NCBI GenBank assembly: GCA_017991555.1
Contig: JAGOQM010000006.1
Location: forward strand, 124,001 to 188,000
Length of the DNA: 64,000 bases
Origin: Neisseriaceae bacterium
Lineage (GTDB): Bacteria; Pseudomonadota; Gammaproteobacteria; Burkholderiales; Neisseriaceae
Reading direction: 5' to 3'
The notes under the pieces are model-generated. The model saw nothing but the letters and a program-made list of their open reading frames with translations, was not told the origin of the DNA and ran no database searches. Below are positions 38,827 through 47,990 of this stretch, piece by piece; the stretch's first letter is position 1; every line of letters starts with the position of its first letter. The translations under genes were made by a program, and so were the position numbers.

Positions 38827-39810
38827 ATGTCCCAGCCGCTTACGCTTGCCCTCACCAGTGGCGAACCTGCAGGCATTGGCCCAGATATCTGCCTCAGCCT
38901 CGCCCACCAAGACCTGTCCTACCGCTGCGTGGTTTTGGCGGATAAAACGGTCTTGGCCGAACGCGCCACGGCCTTGGGCCTAAAGGTGACCCTGCTGGAC
39001 TATCCTGCAACCGAATGCCCCAGCGGTAGCCTAGAGGTTTTACACTGCCCAGTGGCAGAACCGGTTCAAGCCGGAACCTTGAATAAAAACAATGGTCAAT
39101 ATGTATTAAACCTATTGGACAGGGCCTACTTAGGCATCCACAATGGTGAATTCGACGCCATGGTGACGGCGCCCGTGCATAAAGGCGTCATCAACGACGC
39201 CGGCATCGCCTTTACCGGCCACACTGAATATCTGGCCGACAAAAGCCACACCGAGCGCGTGGTCATGATGCTGGTGGGCGGTGGCTTACGGGTGGCCTTG
39301 GCCACCACTCACTGCCCCTTAAACCAGGTCAGCGCCCTATTAAATGCGTCGTTACTGCATGAAGTCCTGTTTATTTTAAATCATGATTTACAGACTAAGT
39401 TTGGCATTCCCCACCCTAAAATTTTGGTGGCAGGGCTTAACCCCCACGCGGGCGAGTCTGGCCACTTAGGCACTGAAGAAGTGACCATCATCAACCCAGT
39501 CATTCAACAGTGTCAGGCCGTCGGCATGAACGTACACGGCAGCTACCCCGCCGACACCCTATTTCAACCCTTCATGCTCAAAGACGCCGATGCGGTGCTG
39601 GCGATGTATCATGACCAAGGCCTACCCGTGCTAAAATACGCCAGCTTTGGCCAGGGCGTAAACATCACCCTAGGCCTGCCGTTCATCCGCACTTCCGTCG
39701 ACCACGGCACCGCCCTTGATTTAGCCGCCAGCGGCAAGGCAGAAGCCGGTAGTCTGATGGCCGCTATTGACCAAGCCGCAGCCATGTGTTCTAGCCAAAA
39801 ACTGTGTTGA
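38827..39810 (+). CDS. pdxA: 4-hydroxythreonine-4-phosphate dehydrogenase PdxA
   Basis: A 327-residue NAD-dependent enzyme of pyridoxal phosphate synthesis. Typical stretches are LTSGEPAGIGPDI at the start, the metal-binding His regions TGHTEYLAD, NPHAGESGHLG and AMYHDQGLPVLK, and RTSVDHGTALD near the end. CAGGAG precedes the ATG. The lptD-surA-pdxA order is widely conserved; here a terminator lies between surA and pdxA, so pdxA may have its own promoter. Confidence 0.95.
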   Translation: MSQPLTLALTSGEPAGIGPDICLSLAHQDLSYRCVVLADKTVLAERATALGLKVTLLDYPATECPSGSLEVLHCPVAEPVQAGTLNKNNGQYVLNLLDRAYLGIHNGEFDAMVTAPVHKGVINDAGIAFTGHTEYLADKSHTERVVMMLVGGGLRVALATTHCPLNQVSALLNASLLHEVLFILNHDLQTKFGIPHPKILVAGLNPHAGESGHLGTEEVTIINPVIQQCQAVGMNVHGSYPADTLFQPFMLKDADAVLAMYHDQGLPVLKYASFGQGVNITLGLPFIRTSVDHGTALDLAASGKAEAGSLMAAIDQAAAMCSSQKLC

Positions 39811-39890
39811 CATAAGGCCTTAGCCCTTGTTTAAATGACTCTTAACGATCCTTCCGCTTAATTGAACGAAATACCGATAAAGTAAACCTT

Positions 39891-40700
39891 ATGAGCACGC
39901 CTTACATTGAATTTAAGCAGGTTTGTTTTGCCTACGATGCCAGTCGCCCTATTTTAAACGACATTAACTTACGCATCGAACAAGGCCATTTTGCCGCCAT
40001 TATGGGCGGCTCTGGCAGTGGCAAAACCACGCTGCTGCGCTTAATCACCGGGCAAATTACCCCGGTGAGTGGACAGGTTCTGATCCACGGCCAAGACCTC
40101 AGCCAGTTCAGTGAGCAGGCCCTGTATGAGCACCGCCGCCGCATGGGCGTCCTATTCCAATTTGGGGCCTTATTTACCGACCTGTCGGTTTTTGACAACG
40201 TCGCTTTCCCCTTAAAAGAACACACCCAGCTGCCCGCCGAGCTGATTCGCGACCTGGTCACCCTCAAGCTCAACGCCGTGGGCCTACGTGGCACCGGCAG
40301 CCTCATGCCGACCGAACTGTCCGGCGGGATGGCCAGACGCGTGGCGCTGGCGCGAACCATTGCGCTCGACCCTGAGTTGATGCTGTACGACGAACCGTTT
40401 ACCGGCCTCGACCCGATTTCGCTGGGCGTCATCGCCCATTTAATCGCCCGCATCAATAAAGCGTTAAAGGCCACCAGCGTGATGGTGACCCATGACATTA
40501 CCCAGTCATTAAAAATTGTCGACCACGTTATTTTCTTGGCCAACGGCTCGGTGGTGTTTTCTGGTACCCCAGAAGAAACCTACCAAACCGACAATACTTG
40601 GGTGCAACAGTTTATTCACGGCGCGCCAGAAGGCCCTGTGGACTATCGTTTTCAAACCCAACGCAGCTTGGAACAAGATTTAATGAGACCCATCGCATGA
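39891..40700 (+). CDS. mlaF: Phospholipid transport ATPase MlaF
   Basis: A 269-residue ABC ATPase of the Mla complex, which moves phospholipids between the inner and outer membranes to keep the outer leaflet free of them. Walker A GGSGSGKTTL, signature ELSGGMARRVALAR, Walker B LMLYDEP and switch THD are present. It is the first gene of mlaFEDCBA. The mlaE start overlaps its stop. Confidence 0.95.
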   Translation: MSTPYIEFKQVCFAYDASRPILNDINLRIEQGHFAAIMGGSGSGKTTLLRLITGQITPVSGQVLIHGQDLSQFSEQALYEHRRRMGVLFQFGALFTDLSVFDNVAFPLKEHTQLPAELIRDLVTLKLNAVGLRGTGSLMPTELSGGMARRVALARTIALDPELMLYDEPFTGLDPISLGVIAHLIARINKALKATSVMVTHDITQSLKIVDHVIFLANGSVVFSGTPEETYQTDNTWVQQFIHGAPEGPVDYRFQTQRSLEQDLMRPIA

Positions 40701-41485
40701 ACGCTTTAAGTGATTTTTTCCGCCGTATCGGCCGCTACGTCCTTGGCGCCATCCAAGGCTTTGGCGCCATCTTCCTCTTTTTACTGGCGTTGTTGCGCCA
40801 CTCTGGCACCAGCCTCACCCGCGCCCGCCTCACCGTGCGGCAAATCTACTTTGCCGGCGTGCTGTCAATCATCATCGTGGCGGTTTCGGGCCTGTTTGTA
40901 GGCATGGTCTTGGGGCTACAGGGCTACACCACCTTAGCCAAATTTAAATCGGCCGATGCCCTAGGCGCCGTGGTCGCCCTGTCGCTACTGCGCGAGCTAG
41001 GCCCTGTTCTGGCGGCGCTCTTGTTTGCCAGCAGCGCCGGTAGCGCCATGACCAGTGAGATTGGCCTGATGAAGACCACCGAGCAGCTTGAGGCCATGAG
41101 CGTGATGGCGATTAATCCTATGGCGCGCGTGGTGGCACCAAGATTTTGGGCGGGGGTGATTTCGATGCCCCTGTTAGCCGGCATTTGTAACGTGATGGGC
41201 ATTTTTGGGGCTTACCTGATTGGGGTTAAATTTTTAGGCCTAGACAGCGGCATTTTTTGGTCTCAAATGCAAAGCAATGTGTCCTTTTCGTATGATGTGG
41301 TCAATGGCGTCATCAAGTCGGTGGTCTTTGGCGCCGCAGTCACCCTCATCGCCGTCTACCAAGGGTTTCATGCCAAACCCACGGCAGAAGGGGTGCTTCG
41401 TGCCACCACCAAAACCGTTGTCACCAGTGCCCTAACCATTTTGGCACTTGATTTTATTTTAACCGCATTTATGTTTACAGAGTAA
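40697..41485 (+). CDS. mlaE: Phospholipid transport permease MlaE
   Basis: A 262-residue MlaE/YrbE-type permease with five to six hydrophobic segments and the conserved LRELGPVLAALLFASSAGSAMTSEIG loop region (split here from about residues 98 to 123). It forms the membrane channel of MlaFEDB. The ATG at 40697 overlaps the mlaF stop by four bases. An earlier in-frame start inside mlaF is not credible. Confidence 0.95.
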   Translation: MNALSDFFRRIGRYVLGAIQGFGAIFLFLLALLRHSGTSLTRARLTVRQIYFAGVLSIIIVAVSGLFVGMVLGLQGYTTLAKFKSADALGAVVALSLLRELGPVLAALLFASSAGSAMTSEIGLMKTTEQLEAMSVMAINPMARVVAPRFWAGVISMPLLAGICNVMGIFGAYLIGVKFLGLDSGIFWSQMQSNVSFSYDVVNGVIKSVVFGAAVTLIAVYQGFHAKPTAEGVLRATTKTVVTSALTILALDFILTAFMFTE

Positions 41486-41492
41486 CCTTGTG

Positions 41493-41960
41493 ATGAAACA
41501 AAAAACTTTAGAATTATGGGTGGGTCTATTTGTCGCCATTGGTCTGGCAGCCTTGGTATTCTTGTCATTCAACGTCGCCAACCTGATGCCCGGCAGCAGC
41601 AGCGGTCAGAGCTACACCCTTAAGGCCAACTTCTCTGACGTGGGGGGCTTAAAGCCCAAGGCGCCGGTTAAGGCCTCTGGTGTGGTGGTCGGCCGCGTGA
41701 ACGACATCAGCCTCGACCATGAAACCTATCAGGCCGTGGTGACCCTCAGCATGGATGCACAGTACCAATTTAGCACCGACGCTTCGGCCGAAATCTTAAC
41801 CTCTGGCCTCTTGGGCGAACAGTACATCGGCCTGATGCAAGGCGCCGAAGCGGAAGATTTACAAGATGGGGACACCCTTTCATTAACCAGCTCGGCGCTG
41901 GTATTAGAACAGTTAATTGGCAAGTTTATGACCAGCTTTGCTGAAAAAAACGCAGACTAA
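41493..41960 (+). CDS. mlaD: Phospholipid-binding MCE protein MlaD
   Basis: A 155-residue protein with one N-terminal transmembrane segment (about 8-28) and a single periplasmic MCE domain (about 38-118, FSDVGGLKPKAPVKASGVVVG). It forms a hexameric ring on the MlaFE permease and contacts lipids. GTG at 41490 directly before the ATG at 41493 is an alternative start. The length is near that of E. coli MlaD, slightly shorter at the C-terminus. Confidence 0.94.
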   Translation: MKQKTLELWVGLFVAIGLAALVFLSFNVANLMPGSSSGQSYTLKANFSDVGGLKPKAPVKASGVVVGRVNDISLDHETYQAVVTLSMDAQYQFSTDASAEILTSGLLGEQYIGLMQGAEAEDLQDGDTLSLTSSALVLEQLIGKFMTSFAEKNAD

Positions 41961-41988
41961 CACGAACACACTCTTTTAAGGAACGACT

Positions 41989-42588
41989 ATGAAACACGCC
42001 TTTTTACAAGCCATCAGTATTGGTTTATTGAGCATTACCATGGCTTTCGCCAGCCCCCAAGAAGCGGTTAAACAGGTACGCCAAAATGCCGACCAAGTCT
42101 TAAATATTTTGAAAAAATCCAACGGCAGCAACGACCTGCAAGTACGCGGCGAAGCCGAACGCTACGCCCTGCCATTCTTTGACTTCCAACGCATGACCGC
42201 ACTGGCCGTGGGTCGCCCATGGCGCACCGCCACGCCGGCGCAACAGCAACAGCTGTCAAAAGAGTTTCAAACCCTGTTGATCCGCACCTACTCGGGCACC
42301 ATGTTGAAATTTAAAAACGCCGTGGTAAACGTGAAAGACAACCCAAAAATCAACAACAACGGTCGTGAAGTTGTGGTAAGCACCGAAGTATTCGCCACCA
42401 AAAATGACAGCAAGCCCGCCCTAATGGATTACACCATGTACAAAAGCGGTGACCGCTACCGCGTGTACAACATCAGCGTTGAAGGCGCCAGCTTGGTGAC
42501 CGTGTACCGCAACCAGTTTAACGACGAGATTCGCCAAAACGGCATCGACGGCTTGATTAAACAGCTGCGCAGCAAAAACGGTCAATAA
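41989..42588 (+). CDS. mlaC: Periplasmic phospholipid shuttle MlaC
   Basis: A 199-residue MlaC/Ttg2D family protein with a signal peptide (about 1-22, ending AFA). It carries phospholipid between MlaA at the outer membrane and MlaFEDB at the inner membrane. Conserved features include FDFQRMTALAVGRPWRTATPAQQ and YRVYNISVEGASLVTVYRNQF. AAGGAACG lies upstream of the ATG. It is followed 2 bases later by mlaB. Confidence 0.94.
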   Translation: MKHAFLQAISIGLLSITMAFASPQEAVKQVRQNADQVLNILKKSNGSNDLQVRGEAERYALPFFDFQRMTALAVGRPWRTATPAQQQQLSKEFQTLLIRTYSGTMLKFKNAVVNVKDNPKINNNGREVVVSTEVFATKNDSKPALMDYTMYKSGDRYRVYNISVEGASLVTVYRNQFNDEIRQNGIDGLIKQLRSKNGQ

Positions 42589-42590
42589 CC

Positions 42591-42887
42591 ATGCTACAGG
42601 TTCAAATCGACGCCACGACCGTCGGCCTTAAGGGCGACGTGTCGATGCAAAACTTAAACCCTAGCCTCCTGGCTCAGGTGATCAAAGGCTGCCAACAAAG
42701 CCATATTGACACCCTTGACCTGGCGGGTGTTGGCCAGGCCGACTCGGCCTGTGTGGGCCTGTTGCTGGCCGTCATTAAGGCCAGGCAACAGGCTGGTTTA
42801 CCCGCCATTAACGTGTGCCACTTGCCCGATTCGGTTCGGGCGTTAAGCACGCTTTATGAATTAGACTCGGTGATTACTGCCTCATGA
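42591..42887 (+). CDS. mlaB: STAS-domain protein MlaB
   Basis: A 98-residue cytoplasmic STAS protein that binds MlaF and stabilises the ATPase. The conserved phosphorylatable-type loop appears as GVGQADSACVGLLLAV. The stop overlaps the mlaA ATG by four bases. Short but clear from its place in the operon. Confidence 0.9.
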   Translation: MLQVQIDATTVGLKGDVSMQNLNPSLLAQVIKGCQQSHIDTLDLAGVGQADSACVGLLLAVIKARQQAGLPAINVCHLPDSVRALSTLYELDSVITAS

Positions 42888-43777
42888 AAAAATTATTGAC
42901 CTCCCTCACTTTGGGCCTGATGCTGGTTAGCCAGCCCGCTCTGGCTGAACCCAACCCCAACGATCCCTACGAATCGTATAACCGGGTGATGTTCAGCATC
43001 AACACCAGCATCGACAAGGCCGTCCTCACCCCTGTAGCCAAAGGCTATCGGGCCGTGACGCCTTCACCCGTACGTAAGGGGGTGAATAATTTTTTCAACA
43101 ACCTGCGTGACCTCTACAGCTTTGGCAGCAACCTACTGCGCTTGGATATTGAAAAAGCCGGCACCGACATTGTGCGCTTTGGCATTAACTCCACCTTTGG
43201 CCTCGGCGGCCTGCTCGACATCGCCACCGAAGCCCAAATTCCCAGCCACAAAAGCACTCTGGGCGATACGTTTGCCTCGTGGGGCTGGAAAAACAGTCAT
43301 TACTTTGTGTACCCTTTGGTGGGTCCATCAACCGTTCGTGACTCCGTGGGCGGCACTATTTTTGTGATTGCGCCGGCCGACGGCTATATTTTGCGTGACA
43401 ACACCCTTGGCAACAGCGCCCGCGTGGTCGGCGCCATTGGCGATCGCGAAGCCTTATTAGACCTGAGCGACAGCGCCGAAGAAGCCGCCGTTGATCACTA
43501 TGCCTACATTCGTGATGCTTATATGGCCTACCGCACCCGCACCATTGTGGGCGCCGTGCCGTACGGCGGCGAAGACGATTTTGACATTGACGACCTGGTG
43601 ACGCCAGAAAATGGGCAAGGCAACCATCGCCTCGATCAGCCTCTGCCACACGATGAAGCCGTGAACGAAAGCCACCCAGAGGCTGAAGCAGAAGTAGGCG
43701 CAACGGTTGAAACACGCGTCATCGACATTAATGACTGGCTGTTAGAAGACGCAGCGCTTGGCCAAACCGAGCCTTAA
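42884..43777 (+). CDS. mlaA: MlaA (VacJ) outer-membrane phospholipid protein without lipobox
   Basis: A 297-residue MlaA family protein. The core matches the family: NDPYESYNRVMFSINTSID, VRKGVNNFFNNLRDLYSFGSNLLR, RFGINSTFGLGGLLDIATEA and YFVYPLVGPSTVRDSVG. Unlike E. coli MlaA, which is a lipoprotein, the signal peptide ends QPALA before EPNP and the whole protein contains no cysteine. Lipidation is therefore impossible. The C-terminal 60 residues are acidic and of low complexity. It is the last gene of the mla operon. Confidence 0.92.
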   Translation: MKKLLTSLTLGLMLVSQPALAEPNPNDPYESYNRVMFSINTSIDKAVLTPVAKGYRAVTPSPVRKGVNNFFNNLRDLYSFGSNLLRLDIEKAGTDIVRFGINSTFGLGGLLDIATEAQIPSHKSTLGDTFASWGWKNSHYFVYPLVGPSTVRDSVGGTIFVIAPADGYILRDNTLGNSARVVGAIGDREALLDLSDSAEEAAVDHYAYIRDAYMAYRTRTIVGAVPYGGEDDFDIDDLVTPENGQGNHRLDQPLPHDEAVNESHPEAEAEVGATVETRVIDINDWLLEDAALGQTEP

Positions 43778-43872
43778 TGCCAAAAATTTAGGCATTCGCT
43801 TGCCCCAGCGGCCACAAGTGATTAAGCTAGCGGTTAGATAAGGTTTTTGTTTCTTTTAAAAAGGTAGACGTC

Positions 43873-44247
43873 ATGTATGAAGTTAATCGCAGTATCATTT
43901 TACTGATCCCCCAAGCGCCCTTCTGGGCATGGCTTCAAGACCTACCTGGCATTGATGTTGAAGGCTTGTGCCTAGAAGACTTACAGGCCGATCCCAATGC
44001 CTATTTGCTTGATCCTTGTGAAGACATCGACGATGCTTGGGATAAGGTTGAAGCACGCCTAGAAGAAATTTTCAGTGCCGAACTGGCCGACTGGTGCGAA
44101 GACCAAGAAACCTGGCCCGACCTTCACCCCGATATTTTTGGCGAATGGTTTGACCTACACCTGTCGACCATCGTGACCGATCTTGGCCGCACCGAACTGG
44201 AACGTGAGCCTTTTGAAGCGATCGTGCTTGACCAGCCAGAGGATTAA
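43873..44247 (+). CDS. Conserved hypothetical acidic protein
   Basis: A 124-residue cytoplasmic protein with no signal or membrane segment. It is very acidic (many Asp and Glu) and rich in Trp. It starts MYEVNRSIILLIPQAPFWAWL. I do not recognise a function. It is 2 bases from the fadM-like gene and probably cotranscribed with it and the TlpA-like gene. AAAAAGG lies upstream of the ATG. Confidence 0.75.
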   Translation: MYEVNRSIILLIPQAPFWAWLQDLPGIDVEGLCLEDLQADPNAYLLDPCEDIDDAWDKVEARLEEIFSAELADWCEDQETWPDLHPDIFGEWFDLHLSTIVTDLGRTELEREPFEAIVLDQPED

Positions 44248-44249
44248 GC

Positions 44250-44660
44250 ATGGCCCATGAAACCAACATCCGCGTGCGCGGCTACCATTTAGACCTGTAC
44301 CAACACGTCAACAATGCGCGTTACTTAGAGTTCTTAGAAGAGGCCCGCTGGGCCTACTTCGAAGACGCTAAAGTGTTAGAAGGCTTCTTGGCCTGCGGCC
44401 TGAGCCTCATCGTGGTCAACATCAACATTAACTATCGCCGCGGCGCGGTCATGAACGATGCCCTCACCGTTAAAACCGGCTTTAAAAGCGTGGGCAACCG
44501 CAGCGCCGTGATTAACCAAACCATCGTGTTAAAAGACACCGACACGGTGGTGGCCGATGCCGACATTACCTTTGTGGTGGTCGACCCTAAAGCCAACAAA
44601 GCGGTACAGCTTCAGGGCGACATTGCCGACCTTTTGCAATCTTTAATTGACGCAGCTTAA
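44250..44660 (+). CDS. fadM: Acyl-CoA thioesterase, FadM/YbgC type
   Basis: A 136-residue hotdog-fold thioesterase. IRVRGYHLDLYQHVNNARYL and VVNININYRRGAVM are almost the same as E. coli FadM, including the active-site Asp in HLDLYQHVNN. It hydrolyses long-chain acyl-CoA in the cytoplasm. It sits between an acidic hypothetical protein (2 bases upstream) and a TlpA-like protein (2 bases downstream), so the three form an operon. Confidence 0.88.
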   Translation: MAHETNIRVRGYHLDLYQHVNNARYLEFLEEARWAYFEDAKVLEGFLACGLSLIVVNININYRRGAVMNDALTVKTGFKSVGNRSAVINQTIVLKDTDTVVADADITFVVVDPKANKAVQLQGDIADLLQSLIDAA

Positions 44661-44662
44661 GC

Positions 44663-45163
44663 ATGAAAAAAATTCTGTTACCCCTTATCCTCATCGCGGT
44701 GGCGGCCCTAGTGTGGTTTGCCATCAGCAGCAATAAGCAGCAAGCGCCGGCCTTCAGCCTGATTGACTTCAACGGCCACCCGGTCAGCGAACAGCAGTTT
44801 GCCGGTAAGGTGACCTTGGTGAACTTCTGGGCCACCTCTTGCGTGGGCTGCGTGGCCGAAATGCCCCAGCTGATCACCACCCAAGCGAAATATGGCGGCC
44901 AAGGTTACCAAACCATCGCCATCGCCATGGAATACGACCCTGAAGACCACATTAAAGAATTTTTAACCAAGTACGACATGTCACAGTTCACCGTCGCCAA
45001 AGACAAAACCGGCGCCGTGGCCAAAGCCTATGGCAACGTGCAGCTGACCCCCACTTCAGTGTTGGTGGACAGCCACGGTGACATCGTCACCACCATTGTG
45101 GGCGAGCCGAACTTTGCCGACCTACACCAGCTGATTGAATCCGAGTTAGCCAAAAGGGCTTAA
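44663..45163 (+). CDS. TlpA-like membrane-anchored thioredoxin
   Basis: A 166-residue protein with an N-terminal hydrophobic anchor (about 3-21) and a periplasmic thioredoxin-like domain of the TlpA/ResA family. The active site reads WATSCVGCVAEMP (CxxC). The cis-Pro region is QLTPTSVLVD. It probably reduces disulfides in the periplasm, e.g. for cytochrome c maturation or a specific partner. It is the last gene of the three-gene operon before a bidirectional terminator. Confidence 0.87.
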   Translation: MKKILLPLILIAVAALVWFAISSNKQQAPAFSLIDFNGHPVSEQQFAGKVTLVNFWATSCVGCVAEMPQLITTQAKYGGQGYQTIAIAMEYDPEDHIKEFLTKYDMSQFTVAKDKTGAVAKAYGNVQLTPTSVLVDSHGDIVTTIVGEPNFADLHQLIESELAKRA

Positions 45164-45175
45164 CCTCAGCCCCAC

Positions 45176-45208
45176 AAAAAAAAGCGCCTTCTCATAAGGC
45201 GCTTTTTT
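45176..45208. terminator. Bidirectional terminator
   Basis: AAAAGCGCCTT (45180-45190) and AAGGCGCTTTT (45196-45206) with a 5-base loop, A-run to the left and U-run to the right. Shared by the tlpA-like gene and the convergent lipoprotein gene. Confidence 0.92.
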
Positions 45209-45222
45209 GATGCCGGCTCGGT

Positions 45223-45660
45223 TTATTGAACCTGTTCTTGTAACACGCTGAAGGTCGGGTTTTGCTCGCCTTCTGCCACGCGATAACCAAATAAGGCCGA
45301 CCCGGCCACATGGCCATCTTCATAGGCGGCATACACCCACTCGTCGTTGAGCGGCTTAATGTCGGTGAAGAACATGGTGCCCCCTAATTCAGCCTTCAGC
45401 GGAATGGCTTCTGGCTGGGCTTTCAAGGCCGCCGCCACGGCACTGTAACGCGCCCGTTTTTCTGCTTCAATTTCCACCATCAGGTCATCACCCGATGCCG
45501 CTGTTTTGGGCTCAATTTTGGCCACCAGCGCCTCATGTTCGGTTTTCAACTGCTGATACTCAGCGTTCAACGTTTCATACTTCTGTTGCCACTCGGTGTT
45601 TGCCTGATCGGTACAGGCAAATAACCCGAGGCACAAAACCACTGCCAACGTTTTTTTCAT
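45223..45660 (-). CDS. Small lipoprotein with coiled coil, function unknown
   Basis: A 145-residue predicted lipoprotein. The signal peptide ends in the lipobox LFAC, giving a lipidated Cys near residue 16. A coiled-coil stretch follows (about 22-50, WQQKYETLNAEYQQLKTEHEAL), then a compact C-terminal domain. AGGAGG lies 4 bases before the ATG at 45660; two other ATGs lie just upstream. It is divergent from metG. I do not recognise the family. Confidence 0.75.
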   Translation of the reverse strand: MKKTLAVVLCLGLFACTDQANTEWQQKYETLNAEYQQLKTEHEALVAKIEPKTAASGDDLMVEIEAEKRARYSAVAAALKAQPEAIPLKAELGGTMFFTDIKPLNDEWVYAAYEDGHVAGSALFGYRVAEGEQNPTFSVLQEQVQ

Positions 45661-45789
45661 CATGCCTCCTGTGCTCATTATTCAAACCCATTCTGCCTGC
45701 AGAATGCTTGATCCATCCTAGTGTACCGCATCCAAGAACCTTGAACACCCCTATTCTTTGGATAGCCCCCCATCTTTTCACGCCTCTGC

Positions 45790-45795
45790 TATAAT
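45790..45795 (+). promoter_or_regulatory. -10 box of metG
   Basis: A consensus TATAAT 43 bases before the metG start. No convincing -35 box is seen at 17 bases upstream. Confidence 0.5.
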
Positions 45796-45837
45796 CGAAA
45801 ACCTTGCTTTTTATTTTTACAGATGAACGGATTCAAA

Positions 45838-47898
45838 ATGAATACAAAACGAAAAATTTTGGTCACCAGTGCCCTACCTTATGCCAATGGCAGCATCCAC
45901 TTGGGCCACATGGTTGAGCACATTCAAACCGATATTTGGGTCCGTTTTCATAAAATGTGGGGCAACGAGTGTCACTACATCTGCGCCGATGACACCCATG
46001 GTTCACCGGTGATGCTGGCCGCCCAGCGCCGCGGCATCACCCCCGAAGCCCTAATCGATGAAATGCGCGCCGAACACTTGGCCGACTTCACCGGTTTTCA
46101 CATCGGCTACGACAACTATTACACCACGCACTCGGAAGAAAACTTTACCTTTTCCAAAGAAGTGTACAAAACCCTTAAGGCCAATGGCAAAATCACCACC
46201 CGCACCATTGAGCAACTGTACGACCCAGAACAGAGCATGTTCCTACCAGATCGCTTTGTAAAAGGCGAGTGTCCAAAATGCCACAGCAAAGACCAATACG
46301 GTGACAACTGTGAGGTGTGTGGTACGACCTATCGCCCGACCGAATTAATTAACCCCTACTCAGCCATCACCGGCGCCACGCCCGTGCTTAAAGAAAGTGA
46401 ACACATTTTCTTCCGCCTCAGCGACTGCGAAGCCTACTTAAAAGAGTGGACCAGCGGCAGCACCACCTTGGTAAACGGCCAAGTACAAGACCATTTGCAG
46501 GCCCAAGGCCGCAACAAAATGCAAGAATGGCTAGAAGGCGGCCTGCAAGACTGGGACATCTCGCGCGATGCGCCCTATTTCGGCATTGAAATCCCCGATG
46601 CGCCGGGTAAATACTTCTACGTTTGGCTGGATGCGCCGATCGGCTACATGGCGTCGTTTAAAAATTACTGTGACAAACAGGGCATTGATTTTGACGAATA
46701 CTTCAAGCCCGACACCACCACCGAAATGTACCACTTCATCGGCAAGGACATTTTGTACTTCCACGCCCTATTCTGGCCCGCCACCTTGAAGTTTGCCAAC
46801 CTACGTGCCCCCACGTCGGTGTTCGCCCACGGCTTCTTGACCGTAGACGGCGCCAAAATGTCTAAGTCTCGCGGCACCTTCATCACCGCCAAGTCTTACT
46901 TAGACTGCAAGCTCAATCCTGAGTGGATGCGTTATTACATTGCGGCCAAGCTAAACAGCCACATTGAAGACATCGATTTAAACCTAGAAGACTTCATTTC
47001 ACGCGTCAACAGCAACGTCGTGGGCAAATACCTGAACATTGCCGCCCGCGCCGCTGGCTTCATCACCAAACGCTTTGATGGCATGATTTTAGACATGGCC
47101 AATAGCCCACTTTTGGCACAGCTAACCGTGGCCTCTGACGGCATTGCCGCCGACTACGAAGGCCGTGAGTACGGCAAAGCCCTACGCGACATCATGGCCT
47201 TAGCCGATAAGGTGAACGCCTATGTGGACGCCAACAAACCGTGGGAACTGGCCAAGCAAGAAGGCCAAGAGGCACGCCTGCATGAAGTGTGCAGCGAACT
47301 CATCAACGCTTTTAAGATTTTGACCGTGTATTTGAAGCCCGTGTTGCCTAAAGTTGCCGAAGAGGTAGAAGCCTTCTTGAACATTGCCCCACTGACCTGG
47401 GCCGACAGTAAAACCATCTTGCCAGCACAGGCCATCAATCCGTACAAACACCTGATGCAGCGCATTGAGCCAGAATTGGTGACCAAGCTAGTGGAAGCCA
47501 ACAAGCAGGCCCTACAGGCCACCGCCAACGTGATCAACACCACCGCTCATGAGCCCGTGGCCGACGCCATCAGCATCGACGACTTTGCCAAAGTGGACCT
47601 GCGCGTGGCGACGGTCAAGGCCTGCCAAGCGGTTGAAGGCAGTGACAAGCTGTTGCAGTTCACGGTCGACTTAGGCTTTGAAGAGCGCACCATTTTCTCG
47701 GGCATCAAAGCCGCCTACCAAGACCCCGCCGAACTGGTGGGCCGTCAGGTGATCGTGGTCGCCAACCTAGCGCCGCGTAAAATGCGCTTTGGCGTGTCCG
47801 AAGGCATGATTGTGTGCGCTTCTGGTACAGACAGCAAAGACGGCCTGTTCTTGCTAGACGTGGACAGCGGTGCCCAACCAGGTATGCGCATTAGCTAA
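45838..47898 (+). CDS. metG: Methionyl-tRNA synthetase
   Basis: A 686-residue class I aminoacyl-tRNA synthetase. The HIGH motif reads HLGH ([11 protein letters not shown]), the zinc knuckle is [22 protein letters not shown] is intact ([11 protein letters not shown]), and the C-terminal EMAP-type tRNA-binding domain (about 575-686) allows dimerisation. The second ATG at 45838 is preferred because the N-terminus then matches the family ([18 protein letters not shown]) and GGAT lies upstream. A terminator follows. Confidence 0.97.
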   Translation: MNTKRKILVTSALPYANGSIHLGHMVEHIQTDIWVRFHKMWGNECHYICADDTHGSPVMLAAQRRGITPEALIDEMRAEHLADFTGFHIGYDNYYTTHSEENFTFSKEVYKTLKANGKITTRTIEQLYDPEQSMFLPDRFVKGECPKCHSKDQYGDNCEVCGTTYRPTELINPYSAITGATPVLKESEHIFFRLSDCEAYLKEWTSGSTTLVNGQVQDHLQAQGRNKMQEWLEGGLQDWDISRDAPYFGIEIPDAPGKYFYVWLDAPIGYMASFKNYCDKQGIDFDEYFKPDTTTEMYHFIGKDILYFHALFWPATLKFANLRAPTSVFAHGFLTVDGAKMSKSRGTFITAKSYLDCKLNPEWMRYYIAAKLNSHIEDIDLNLEDFISRVNSNVVGKYLNIAARAAGFITKRFDGMILDMANSPLLAQLTVASDGIAADYEGREYGKALRDIMALADKVNAYVDANKPWELAKQEGQEARLHEVCSELINAFKILTVYLKPVLPKVAEEVEAFLNIAPLTWADSKTILPAQAINPYKHLMQRIEPELVTKLVEANKQALQATANVINTTAHEPVADAISIDDFAKVDLRVATVKACQAVEGSDKLLQFTVDLGFEERTIFSGIKAAYQDPAELVGRQVIVVANLAPRKMRFGVSEGMIVCASGTDSKDGLFLLDVDSGAQPGMRIS

Positions 47899-47912
47899 GC
47901 CGTGAATCAATT

Positions 47913-47942
47913 AAGGCTGTCTGATTTAGGCAGCCTTTTTTT
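47913..47942 (+). terminator. Terminator after metG
   Basis: AAGGCTGTCT (47913-47922) and AGGCAGCCTT (47928-47937), one G-U pair, then seven Us. A TATAAT at 47947-47952 directly after it is a likely -10 for the next gene. Confidence 0.9.
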
Positions 47943-47990
47943 GTTATATAATCTCTTCTTACTCTTCACCAAGCAAAGCTTCACAACCCT

